A stretch of 64,000 bases of DNA from Microdochium bolleyi (Eukaryota; Ascomycota; Sordariomycetes; Xylariales; Microdochiaceae), in assembly GCA_001566295.1 (NCBI GenBank), contig KQ964253.1, forward strand, positions 992,001 through 1,056,000, given 5' to 3'. A program made the position numbers and the translations under genes. Below the pieces are notes generated by a model. That model searched no databases, was not told the origin of the DNA, and saw only the letters and a program-made list of their open reading frames with translations. Shown here one piece after another: positions 9,783 through 20,035 of the stretch. Each line of letters opens with the position of its first letter. The first letter of the stretch is position 1.

Positions 9783-11088
9783 GTCTTTGCATAGTTCCAG
9801 GTGTTATACAAGCCAAGTCAGATGGTTCTCTCGAGCCTGTGCTTTAAGCTCAACCCAACGTTAGCTGTGACGCATACGCGGCTGCAGACCACAGGAAAGC
9901 CACGGGGAAGGAGTCAAGTCCAACCTCTACTTGTGGAGTTCGTGGGCCTTTGTGGTTAGTGGACGGGCGGGTGCTGCGTTGGCCTTTGTTTGGCTGGGCC
10001 AAGACAATCCACGTCGATGGGACGTCCCTGCTGGCTGGTACGCCATTGCTCACACTCATGACATTCCGAGACTAGGCGGGCTTGTTAGTTTGGACGACGA
10101 CGGTGGAGGGCAGGACATCAGACCAAGCGAGGGCATCGTGGGGTAGTCGGCTCGTGCAAGTCGAGGTAGCCTCTTCGGGGTAGGGCATGGCAGGCACGAC
10201 CCTTGCAATATTGTGGTCGGGGCCGCTCCTCAGACCCAACTTGCATTCACGGTAGTCTCCTCGACTTCGACCTAGCTCACGTTCGAGCTGACAATTTGGC
10301 CTGTGAATGCAGCACACATCGCCATGCGATCTCAGTCCAAGTTTTGCTCTCCCACGTGCTGCTCGTGCGTGCCCTTCGAGATCGACATGACTTGGCCGAG
10401 CATTGTGTCCTAGCGAGCCAATCAGGATAATTGGAGGAGGGGAAGCTGGGACCAGCATCTGCCAAGCTCGCAATCAGGCTATTCTGGCCAAGGCAAAGTC
10501 CTCTGCCATCACCGCATGTCTTCATGCTTCTTCGCTTACGCACTGGCACATTTGCAGGAACCTGTTTGCATTGCTCCAGCAGCTGGAGTCGAAAGCCGTG
10601 CTTTATATAACCGCCATGACAGCGCGCGAAGCAAGGCCGAACAGCACACCTTAGCTACGCGGACTTACCTACTGACTCCCTCGACCAGCCTGTAATAGCA
10701 GTGTTGTCATTGTTTCTCCGCAACAACTGCTCACCGATTTCCACCTTCTTAATTCAATCATGACCACCCAGCAAGGTCCTTGGCCTTTGCAGATCAGTGG
10801 CCGCTAGCTCTGCAGGGGTTGTTGTGCAGTGCTGATGCGGAGAAACTGGGGTAGCAACGCCGTCCGGGGAATTGCTTGCTCCCGGAGCCCATTTGTGCGA
10901 AATGCCGGCAGCTTCGTTCTTGGCACTATGACGCTGTCCGGAGTGACCTTTACCGAAACTCTTATACTTGCATATATGTACGAGGATGCTGGCAACTCAA
11001 AGAGTTTTCTCCATGTCGCTGGGAGAGCTGCAAGCCTAATTGATCTTCACAACTCAGAGCCTCCTGTTGTTCTCCACTGGCAGCCGCC
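9783..11088. other. Intergenic, galactanase promoter side
   Basis: This stretch of about 1.3 kb lies between two plus-strand genes. No coding exon, tRNA or repeat was recognised. Open frames of up to 133 codons on either strand have no family-like content. TATA-like strings occur near 10602 (TTATATAA) and 10973 (CATATATG), but neither can be assigned with confidence. Confidence 0.45.
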
Positions 11089-13108
11089 ATGAAGCTCCTC
11101 AAGTCGATATCTACGGCGCTTCTGTGCGCAGCGACCACCTCGGCCGTCTACATAGTCCCAGGTGGTCGGTGGCGTGACACGGAAGGCAATCTCGTCAATG
11201 CTCACGCCGGGGCGGTCGTCTTCGAAGAGGGCCTGTTCTGGTGGTTTGGAGAGTACAAGCCGGAGGGACAAGTGGAGGGAGGTGGTATCTCCGTCTACAG
11301 CTCGCCCAACCTTGCTACTTGGACTCATCACGGTCTCGCACTCAGTAAGCAAACCAGCCGCGTCATTTCGCGTTCCTTTGGACAGGCAGAAAATACCTGT
11401 TGGGAGCGCTTGCAAGGCAATCGGCTAAACCCACTGCCACTGCAGAACCGATCGAGGATCACCCCTACATCTCCCCTAAAATGATCATTCAGCGTCCAAA
11501 GGTTGTCCGCAGCGAGGAGACCGGGCAGTACCATGTATGTATCTCCAGTCCAATTTCCGAAGTTCCGATCAAGAAGGTGGTCTGACCATGCATCAAGATG
11601 TGGTGGCATGCCGACAACTCAACCTACGGCCTGCTGCTTCAAGGATTCGCAACAGCCGACAAAATCCAGGGACCATATGAGTTCATCAACGCCACCACCC
11701 CGCTTGGCAACTGGTCTCAGGACTTTGGCATGTTCACCGACTACAAGGACGGACGGACCTATGCGCTCTACTCGAATGGTGATCGTCGCGAAGGCCGCGA
11801 TGTGTACCTCACGTCCTTCAACAAGGCCGTCACAGACCTTGACGAGGTTGTGCATCGCTTCGACAAGTTCGACCTGGAGGCCCCCACGGTGGTCCAGACA
11901 GAAAAAAGCTACTATGCGCTCATGAGCCACAAGACAGGCTATCGACCCAACAGTGAGTCTCCAAGAATATTTCCTGGAAAACAACGCTTCGAGGTTATCA
12001 CGACTAACTTGAGCAATTCTGCCAGACGTCGTTGCCTTCAGAGCCGACAAGCTCAGCGGACCCTGGTCTCAGCCTTGGATCATTGCTCCACTCAACACCA
12101 GGACGTTCAACTCGCAGTCGGGCTTCAACCTCCGCATCAAGGGAACAAAGAAGACCACATGGCTCTACGTTGGTGACCAGGTCAGTCATTTCGCGTTGCC
12201 TGTCGGCGGCCGACAGTGGCACCTATGTGAGGTGCGAGCTACAAACAAGGACTGACAAGTATGGTCACTGGAAAATAGTGGGACTCCAACTCACTCTGGG
12301 AGAGTCGTTACATCTGGCTCCCGATGGAGATTGACGACGAAAAGAAGGATCTTGCTCTCAACTGGCACGACGTATATGACTTGGATGTGTAAGTGCCCTC
12401 ACTTTTCCGAGGCACCCGAGGCCGCACGTGATCTGACCGACTAATACCCCATGCGGCCAGTGTTACTGGAGAGTGGACAGACGTCAAGGGCACCACCTAC
12501 TACGGCAAGGACGCATCGACGGCAGGCAATGCCTTCAAGCAAGAAGCGGTACGTGGCACAGCGTGAAACTAAGCCCGGGTGAGCAGACGGCTGACTTGAG
12601 AGGGAGCAGAACTTTGCGAGCGACGGCGTGATCCTCACTGGCATCTACGGCAACGACAGCACCGTCACGTTCAGCAATGTCGAGGGCGGTGGTGGGAAGC
12701 AGTGGGTGTCGTTCTACTACCAGAACATTGACGACATGGGCTTTGGGGATCAGCGTAAGTGACGAGACATGTCGAAACCTGGTGGGATCTGCTATCAAGT
12801 GGCTGACTTTTCCATCGACTGGCACAGCCCAGGGCTCGCCAGACCGGATCGGCGGCACGTGGCAGCTGCGGCGCATCGCGAGCGTCGTGGTCAACGGCAA
12901 GACGCAGGAGGTGCACTCGCTGTACCAGCGGGACTCGCACAAGGGCATCATCCTGTCGACGCCGCTGGAGCTGGAGCTCGACGCGGGCAGCAACAACACC
13001 ATCACCATCGGCGGGCTGTACAACGGGCAGGACTACAAGGGGGCCGACATTGACAAGATCATTGTGTATCCTGCGGAGCGCAAGGGCGAGTACCCGACGC
13101 AGGGTTAG
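11089..13108 (+). CDS. Secreted GH43 exo-beta-1,3-galactanase-like enzyme with C-terminal CBM35-like module
   Basis: Eight exons (11089-11344, 11446-11534, 11598-11952, 12026-12180, 12279-12388, 12461-12548, 12610-12754, 12828-13108) join in phase to 492 residues. A signal peptide (MKLLKSISTALLCAATTSA) is followed by a five-bladed propeller domain with GLFWWFGE, RPKVV, MWWHAD-x-S-x-YG and LEAP (Glu209). TRTFNSQSGF (Gln264) comes next, then SRYIWLPMEI. The C-terminal 120 residues read like a CBM35 beta-sandwich (VTFSNVEGGG, ADIDKIIVYP). These match Phanerochaete galactan 1,3-beta-galactosidase (GH43_24), which as I recall uses a Glu acid and a Gln base 55 residues apart, the same spacing as here. 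The expected role is extracellular removal of galactose from the beta-1,3-galactan backbone of arabinogalactan. Intron 2 ends in AAG instead of YAG, the least secure junction. Confidence 0.88.
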
Positions 13109-13930
13109 ATCAGGGGAGTGTCGACATGTGCTTCATGTACGGTACTGTACCTGGCAAGATCAATCCTTGAAAGACGCGTCTGGAGGCAGCAAGACGGCAT
13201 GCAGCAGGTGCCCAGGTGGTCTGGCCGTCGAGGTTCCCCACCACCCACTATGCAGTTTCGGGCACCCAAAGTGCCAGATGCCGCCGCGTGATTGGCCTGG
13301 AGGCCCCTGTCAGAAATGGACCTTGGATGCTCTAGTCCTGAATAGGCAAAATGTCAACAAACGCCGTCTGCCCCATTGTCGAGGAGCAAAAGAGCATGCT
13401 GCAACGCGATGGTGATGTACGTGCAACAGGGGAAACCCACATGCGCGTTTGCGGCCACTGCACAACGTGGGGCACGGCCATCCATGCATTTGTTTACTGG
13501 ACTCCCAGCCTCTACGTACGTCCGGCAGCCGGCCCAGTTGTGCAATCAGACAGAGCTTTGAGGAGGCGACAGATCCGGGGACGCTTGGGTCACCGCGACG
13601 GGCCGCGTCCAGGCAACTTGCCACCCCCAGCAGGAACCTGTCGTAGTTCCAGAGCCAATCGGTTTGTTGACTTTCAGGATCCCGCACCTCATCGACCGCG
13701 AACCCTGGGACCAGCTCATTGTTGCTAGGTGACAAGAGCCGTGCATTGGACAACGATAACTTCAACCCGTCGTCTAGAAGAAGGGCATTGATGGTGCTTT
13801 GTACTTACTTCCTGGTGCAGCGTTGATCCCTCGCTCCTTCCTCGGGACTTGCATGTAGTCTGATCTGCCACACAACCGCGATATCGAGAGACGGCCACCT
13901 TTTCACCCTCTCTCTCTTATCTTTCTGTCC
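13109..13930. other. Intergenic, no gene seen
   Basis: This is the 3' flank of the galactanase gene and the promoter side of the coiled-coil gene. Several overlapping open frames of 60-151 codons occur on both strands without family features. No repeat or RNA gene was recognised. Confidence 0.45.
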
Positions 13931-16663
13931 ATGTCTCTGCACCAACCAGGAAACAAGTACAGCAGCAGTCCGCCCAGCACCATGGCCAATACAGATGGCG
14001 ACACGTGCATTGCACTCCGGCGCACTCCCCGGAGTTGTACACTGCCCTCGCAGCCAAACCCACAGAGCACGAGCAGGACGGCAACAGCAACAACCAAAGC
14101 CTCGAGAGCCATTACTACCACCATCACCACCAGCAAACATCAGCAACCAGTGGAAAACAACATAACAGCAGTCATCACCAAGACACCGGGCAAGCCCAGA
14201 TCCCGCAAAAGAGTCCGCTTCTCAGATCCAGGTCCGCAAGGTGACAATGACAACAATGACTTCGAGCTCGGCCAACACCCCGAGGCCGGGGTCCTGTCGA
14301 CCGGCCTGACCCCCATGATCCGGCGGTCCTCTCTAGGGACCAGCACTGCAGAATCCACCGCAAGTCCATCCGCAAAGAGGCGGCGGCACTCGACACCAGC
14401 CAAGTCCCCGTCTGCATCATCTACACCATACCGCGACGGCAGCAGCGATGTTTCCGCCACGCCCAGCAGCATCCGCTTCCCCTCCCTCCGCCAAATCCTC
14501 TCGGACCGCGTCAAGCGCCGCATCCGCCGCAACGGCCTCAGCGAGGAGATGAACGCAATAGCTGCGGAGCAGAAGCAGTTGCAACAAGAGGGAGGCAGAG
14601 ATGCCGAGCTGCAGCAGCTCAGAGAGTCGCTGGCAGCCAAGGACGAGGAGATCGAGCGCCTGCGTGAGATGTCAATGCTCGACACCACCAGCATGCTGGA
14701 CGACACTGCCGACACAAGTCTGCCTGCTTTCCAGCAAGGACCGGCTGGTCCAGAAGAAATTGGCAGCAGGGCCAGCAAGCTTGTGGAGTTGCAGCGCGAG
14801 ATTGAGACCATGCGTCGCGATCTGAGCACCCGTTCTTCTCCCCCGTGCAGCAGCAGCTCAGTTGCTCGTCAGGCGGACGAGACGGGCTTCTACGACTGGA
14901 CCAGCTCGGCGCGCGACCCGTTTTCCGACTACACGGACATGGACATCGATGTGGAGGAGAGCCGGCTGGACGACTCTGCGTTCGGGGACAGCACCATGGT
15001 CGACCTCGTCTGCAGCACGCCATCGCGACGACAGAAGAGCAAGGCAGTAGCTACTGGTAGCGCTTCTATCTCACTACCCACGGGCTCGTTCCCGACACCT
15101 CCGTGCACGAGTCCGACGATACCTGCCACGCCATTCTCTGCTCGCCAAAGCAACGCACTGCACATGCCAGTCACTCCGAAGTCGCATATATCCGTCTCGG
15201 TCCAGGCTGATTTGCCTGATGCAGACGCAGAAGCCTTAGAGGCGGAGCTGGAGTCCCTCAGGCTTGAGCTCAAAAAAATCACCGAGACGCTCGAGTCCCA
15301 GGCCGCCCTGCAAACAAGACTTTCGAGCAAAGTTTCATCAGGCCTCTCGGCGATAAGCACAATCTCGAGCGAGAACCCAGAACATCCCCATCAGCACGAC
15401 GAGGACGCTAGCAAGAGCGCGAATGTTGAGACTCAGCTCGATACGCTTCTCCAAGTTCTCTCAGATCGCACGGCCGCTCTGCACGAACTCAACTCGTCCC
15501 TCTCATCTCTTGGCTTCCCTGGTGAGGACTCGAGCGAGATCATCACATCTCTGACGTCCTCGCTCCGTGGAGCACGCCTCGAGCTTGAGTATCTGACTCC
15601 TGGCGAGCTAGCTCTCCCACTCACATCCCACGGTGCTGAAGTGCTCGATCTCGTGCTCACGCGCCTGCGCGACCTTGCCCGCAAGGAGCAAGAGCATGAA
15701 CAGACCATCGACGAGTACCATGCTCTTGAGCTTTCCCTTCGCCAGCAGCTCAGTGCGAGGGTAGACGTCATGGATTCGCTGCGTGCGGAGCTGAAGGGCA
15801 GCGAGCAGACCATACAGGCACGCGATGAGAAGATCTCAGACCTCGAGATCGGCATCGATCGTCTCAAAGGTGCAGCGGAAGGATACCGGCGTGACATTGC
15901 CGAGCTAGAAGGACTCGTGCAACGAATGGAGGACGATATGCTCGCAGCTGCGGATACGGCGGAGGCAGACTTACAGCGGAAGGAGAGAGACATGGATAAG
16001 CTCAAGGCAGCTTATGCAGAGCAAGAGAGTGAGCTGCGAAGCGAGCTCGATGTGAAGAAAGACGAGCTTGCCGAGTGCAACTCCGCTCTGCTCGAGCTCA
16101 GTCAGAAGCTATCCATTGTGATTGAGCAGACGGAGCAGTTCGACTCGGAGCTTTCCGCCATGCATGAGAGCAAGCAGAAAGAGATCAAGACTCTGAACCG
16201 CAGCCACGGCAAGGCCCTGGCAATCAGAGATGCTCGTGTCACGGAGCTGCGAAGCGAGATCGACTCGATCAACGCCTCACTCCGGCGGGCATACGGGACG
16301 ATCCAGAAGCTCCGTGTCGAGAATATGTCGCTCGGCCAGGAGGTCGAGGCGGAGAAGACACGTGCAAAGCAGGCTGTGGACGAGATGAAGGCCGAGATGC
16401 AACGCGTTGTCGAGATGAGCAACGGCTTCTTGGCTACACCAAAGCGAGGCAGCGACGGTAGTGGCGTTGGCGGCAAGAGACGAACTATGAGCTCGACTCC
16501 TGCGCGACGGAGGTCAACGCGGAAAAGCAGTCTTGCCGCGGTCGAGTCGGCAGCCGAAGACATGAGCTTGCCGACGCTGGCGAAACCTGCCAAGAGGCCG
16601 AGGAGATATGACAGCGGTATTGGCCTGGATGAGGACGTCGAGGAGGCTGGCGAGGTGATGTGA
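13931..16663 (+). CDS. Large coiled-coil protein with an RVxF PP1-docking-like motif
   Basis: The frame is uninterrupted and gives 910 residues from ATG 13931. ATG 13982 is a second candidate start and would remove 17 residues. The N-terminal 190 residues are Ser/Thr/Pro-rich and carry RKRVRFSD (Val95, Phe97), which fits the protein phosphatase 1 docking consensus. Heptad-like segments follow at about 200-250 (ELQQLRESLAAKDEEIERLR) and 430-465. A nearly continuous coiled coil runs from about 590 to 830, interrupted by Ser-rich linkers with repeated TP sites. The C-terminus is basic and Ser/Thr-rich (RRRSTRKSS, PAKRPRRYDSG), suggesting a nuclear localisation signal and phosphorylation. I do not recognise the family by name. 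A nuclear or spindle-associated scaffold is one reading, but it is only inference from composition. Confidence 0.75.
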   Translation: MSLHQPGNKYSSSPPSTMANTDGDTCIALRRTPRSCTLPSQPNPQSTSRTATATTKASRAITTTITTSKHQQPVENNITAVITKTPGKPRSRKRVRFSDPGPQGDNDNNDFELGQHPEAGVLSTGLTPMIRRSSLGTSTAESTASPSAKRRRHSTPAKSPSASSTPYRDGSSDVSATPSSIRFPSLRQILSDRVKRRIRRNGLSEEMNAIAAEQKQLQQEGGRDAELQQLRESLAAKDEEIERLREMSMLDTTSMLDDTADTSLPAFQQGPAGPEEIGSRASKLVELQREIETMRRDLSTRSSPPCSSSSVARQADETGFYDWTSSARDPFSDYTDMDIDVEESRLDDSAFGDSTMVDLVCSTPSRRQKSKAVATGSASISLPTGSFPTPPCTSPTIPATPFSARQSNALHMPVTPKSHISVSVQADLPDADAEALEAELESLRLELKKITETLESQAALQTRLSSKVSSGLSAISTISSENPEHPHQHDEDASKSANVETQLDTLLQVLSDRTAALHELNSSLSSLGFPGEDSSEIITSLTSSLRGARLELEYLTPGELALPLTSHGAEVLDLVLTRLRDLARKEQEHEQTIDEYHALELSLRQQLSARVDVMDSLRAELKGSEQTIQARDEKISDLEIGIDRLKGAAEGYRRDIAELEGLVQRMEDDMLAAADTAEADLQRKERDMDKLKAAYAEQESELRSELDVKKDELAECNSALLELSQKLSIVIEQTEQFDSELSAMHESKQKEIKTLNRSHGKALAIRDARVTELRSEIDSINASLRRAYGTIQKLRVENMSLGQEVEAEKTRAKQAVDEMKAEMQRVVEMSNGFLATPKRGSDGSGVGGKRRTMSSTPARRRSTRKSSLAAVESAAEDMSLPTLAKPAKRPRRYDSGIGLDEDVEEAGEVM

Positions 16664-16948
16664 AGGAAGCGGAAGATATCTGCTGTTGTCGTGCTACACG
16701 AATTTCTTTTGTCTTTGCCTTGCTTGTGGTTTCGGGGGGAGGCGTCAAAGGAATTGCATAAGCGGCGTCACGGCGTTCGTCCTTCGAGAGGCTTTAGAGA
16801 GTCGCACCGGATGATAGCATTTGTGAGCGTAAATTCCACACCTTTTGAGAATCTCTATATCTTGGTGTTCAAGTGAAAACTAAAATCGGACACACATTTA
16901 AATGTATAATCTATCTCGCTCTGAGACTATCTAGCAGAAGAATATACA

Positions 16949-19136
16949 TCACAGCCCGACCGAGGCCCGCACGGCGCTCGCTATCGGCGGGATCGACGTG
17001 AACAGCACGGTCACGGTGCCGAACAGGCTCATTGACAGGCTCGACAGCGCGGCGGCACGGGGGTCGAGTGGCAGCAGCATGGCGGTGGCCAGGGCGGATG
17101 AGTTGGCGCCCAGGGTGACGCCGCGGGTGACGTAGTCGTCTGTTGTCCGGGGGGGGTGGGCGCTCGTCATGTTAGTGACACGATGATCTGGTAACGGAAA
17201 CCGAGCAAGCAGGTTTTTCATTTGCCTCAAGCACGCACGCAGAGCAGAGAACAAAAAACGGCACGACAAGCAGAAACGGAAGGGGGCAGGGGAGGGTGGA
17301 TGGATGACATGGGACCAGCCGGGCTGGTTGAACTGAACTGAACTGAACTGAACTGACCTTCAGGGATCCTCATCAGTGCGAGCATCCTCCTGCCGACGAG
17401 CACGCCCGCGATGCCGCTCATGATGGCGACGGCGGCGACGGTGCTGGAGTCGCCGCCGAGGTTGGCGGTGGCGGGGATGGCGAGGGCGAGGGTGAGACTG
17501 CGGCTCGCGAAGGCGAGGCTGCGCCGCGGGTCGATGCCCAGCAGGGCGTGGCACAGCGGCGGGTACGCGAACAAGGAGGCCGCGGAGAGCGCGATGTTGG
17601 GCAGCGCGATGGCGAGGAAGTGCTGCCGCAGCTCGCGCCGGTAGCGGTACATGGGCAGGGCGAGGGCCACGATGCTCACGTCCAGGACCGAGGCGAAGAT
17701 GTCGCCGGCGCCGGGGGCGGGGAGGGGACCCCGCGTGGTGGTGGTCCAGAGCTGGAGGTATTTTGTCCCTGTGCGGTATTGGGAGAGAGTTTGGTTCAAG
17801 GGCTCGCCGGTCGTGGCACCGAGAGCCCAGATGCCGAGGACGGTGAGCAGGGACGAGACGAGGACCGGGTGCAGGAACCGAGTGTAGCGTGGGGGCGGCG
17901 ATGTCGCGGCGAAGTAGGTGATGATGCTGAACGTGGTGTGCAGTGGCATGGCGTAGCCTGCCGCGTAGTAGACCGGGAGGCCGACAGAGAGGAAGAGCAC
18001 GACATAGGTGATCAGGTCGAGACGTCTGGTGGCAGTGGCAGCCCACATCTTGGACCGAGCTGACGCTGGGAACTTTTCGGGGACTGGTGCTGGTGCTGGT
18101 GGTGACGGTGGGCGTGACACCGCTTCGAGGCCAGTGGCCGCACGACTGTGCTCTCCGTCCTGTAGTTGCAAGGCCACAGTCTGTGGAGGGCCACCGGGAT
18201 GGGCCGCGCGTGGCGGAGGCTCGATGCTGGTGACATCGACAGTTGACACCGCCGCCGAGAGCGTGGCCGGCGTGGGAGCGCTGTCGGCTTGTGGTGGCAC
18301 GGCCGTCATGGGGATGTCGTCAGCCTCGTTGCCCAGCTCCTCGGCCCGTTCCGTCATCGCCCTCTTCGGTGAGCCGAGCAGCAGGTGCAGGCCCCTCGTC
18401 ATGTATGCCGTCATGAGCATCATGGCGATGAAGCCAAAGACTGGTTGTCGCGAGACTTAGGTCAGCTGTCTGTGCTTGTGCTGTCAAGGGAGACCATGCT
18501 GCCACCGCATAGTGATGCTGGGGACTTCTCTGGCAGACCTACTGAATACGCCGATGATTTTGAACACCTCGACGATCCCAATCGGAGGACTCAGCGGGAG
18601 CAGCACAAAGGACGGCGTGAAGAAGACATTGATCCATCGCAGCGACCACAAACCCTGTTGAGCAACCATTGCCGGTGCAAAGTCAGCTTCAGACCTCTCC
18701 CTCGCCCCCCGTGTCTGGGCTTGCTGGTCAGAAGCCGTCCTGTATGCACCACTTACCGGTATCTCGATCAGCGCCACGACCTTGCGCGTCCGGTGCTCCC
18801 CAAGCAGCCGCTCGGACAGCAGGAGCCCGAAGAACAGCACGATCAGGCACGCCACCGACGCCGGGAACGGCAGAGAGCCGAGGCGGAACAGCTTGTCGGC
18901 GCCGAAGCACACAGCAAGAATGGCGAAGACGCCCAGGGGCACATAGAGCCACGCGTGCAGAAGCTTTGCCCGGGAGTCGCGCAAGACCTGGAGGAGACCA
19001 CCGTGTCAGTCTTGATGTCCGCGACGACGGAGATGGCGGGTTATCAGAGCGGGTTATCAGAACGTGCCTGCAGAAGGGCAGCCACGAAATCGGCCGCGAA
19101 CGCAGCTTGTTCGCTGGTCCCAGTTGCTGCCGCCAT
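16949..19136 (-). CDS. LrgA-LrgB fusion membrane protein (PLGG1-like)
   Basis: Exons 19136-19068, 18987-18757, 18654-18543, 18440-17358 and 17139-16949 join in phase to 561 residues. The N-terminal part resembles LrgA/CidA (FPASVACLIVLFFGLLLSE in a run of hydrophobic helices). After a Pro/Ala-rich soluble linker of about 110 residues, the C-terminal part resembles LrgB (helices with YFAATSPPPRY, ANLGGDSSTVAAVAIMSG, DDYVTRGVTLGANSSALATA). Bacteria encode the two halves as separate lrgA/cidA and lrgB/cidB genes. Plants fuse them as the plastid glycolate/glycerate transporter PLGG1. A fungal membrane carrier for small organic acids is plausible but unproven. The first intron (18988-19067) must use a GC donor (CAG|GCACGT) to keep phase, and the last (17140-17357) starts in a pentanucleotide repeat. 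The gene converges on the coiled-coil gene with 285 nt between the stops. Confidence 0.82.
17331..17355. repeat. (AACTG)5 pentanucleotide repeat in an intron
   Basis: There are five perfect AACTG units. On the coding (minus) strand this is repeated CAGTT lying immediately after the donor of the last LrgAB intron, so each unit offers extra AG and GT dinucleotides next to the true splice site. Confidence 0.95.
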
Positions 19137-19817
19137 GATAGTGCACGGGAGCGGTATTGTAAGTGCTCATAAGGAGCAGCCGCCTGTGAGAGTTGAGACA
19201 TCCAAGAGCGAACTTCAATTGTGGACATCGGCGGACCTCGCGACACGGCGCCGGTATCGGCGCGCGCCAGCGATCCACCATATCACGCTTCTAGTTCTAC
19301 AAGCAGCTATTTATCAATACTGCGCCATTCTCTGCAACTCAAGACACTCAATTCATACACGAGCAGTAACATAGTCATTGTATTCTGTTATTACTCTGGC
19401 CTTAAGGCTGGCCGGCCCTGTGCTCCCTTTCTTGTGTCGATCTGAGTGTAAAGGTTCGAACAACACGGATCATCTCAGGGTTTGTGATGTTGTAGCAACG
19501 TGACCGCTGCACTCTACTACTTTGAGGTAGTCCCAGAGTCGCGTGACACTGAAGTCTGTCCACCTATCGTACGCAGGCTAGGTCTCAGACGGCTATGTTT
19601 CCTGGGCTTTGAGGAGTTACTTTGTTGAAGTAAGGCTGCACGAGTTTGATGTAACGCGTGCATTGATGGCAGGCAAACTGGAATGCAACCGCGTTTTGCG
19701 TAACGATTCTTTCCAATCTCCCGATGTTGTCCACACCACTTCTCAGTCCCTTTCTATTCATGGCGGCTATACCTCGCAGTATGACAGAATCGTCAATTGT
19801 TGGATCTCGATCCAAGA
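19137..19817. other. Intergenic, LrgAB promoter side
   Basis: This lies between the start of the LrgAB gene and the possible 3' extension of the 2EXR gene, both on the minus strand. No coding exon was recognised. A GGTTCGAAC string near 19452 was checked as a tRNA T-arm and rejected. Confidence 0.45.
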
Positions 19818-20009
19818 TCACTGGTGAAAAGATACAAGCACCTTGAAACATACGGGCCTCTGGCCGGGGTTCAACGCAATGTTTGTTCCGCGCCGTTTGG
19901 CCGCAACAAACAGCTTCCGGAGTTCGGCATGAACGGCGAGAACATGCCCGTCTTGTTGGCGAACCTCGTAGAAAGTATTCAAGCCATCTTCGAACACTTC
20001 CAGCTTATT
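19818..20009 (-). CDS. Possible alternative last exon of the 2EXR gene
   Basis: This downstream frame encodes 63 residues including LEVFEDGLNTFYEV and a stop at 19818-19820. It is joined in phase if an intron 20010-20158 (149 nt, GTAAAG to CCAG) is spliced out. The splice signals are acceptable but not strong, and the unspliced gene has its own good stop. Treat it as a candidate exon. Confidence 0.35.
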   Translation of the reverse strand, partial: NKLEVFEDGLNTFYEVRQQDGHVLAVHAELRKLFVAAKRRGTNIALNPGQRPVCFKVLVSFHQ

Positions 20010-20035
20010 CTGGATAGCAACCTCTGTTCTCATTG

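Noticed and set aside
11089..19136. Secondary-metabolite or CAZyme cluster around the galactanase and LrgAB genes
   Set aside because: The neighbours are unrelated (coiled-coil protein, 2EXR protein), and no regulator, synthase or transporter set is present.
19440..19475. GGTTCGAAC string resembling a tRNA T-arm
   Set aside because: No acceptor stem, D-arm or anticodon arm can be built around it. The same applies to the similar string near 4472.
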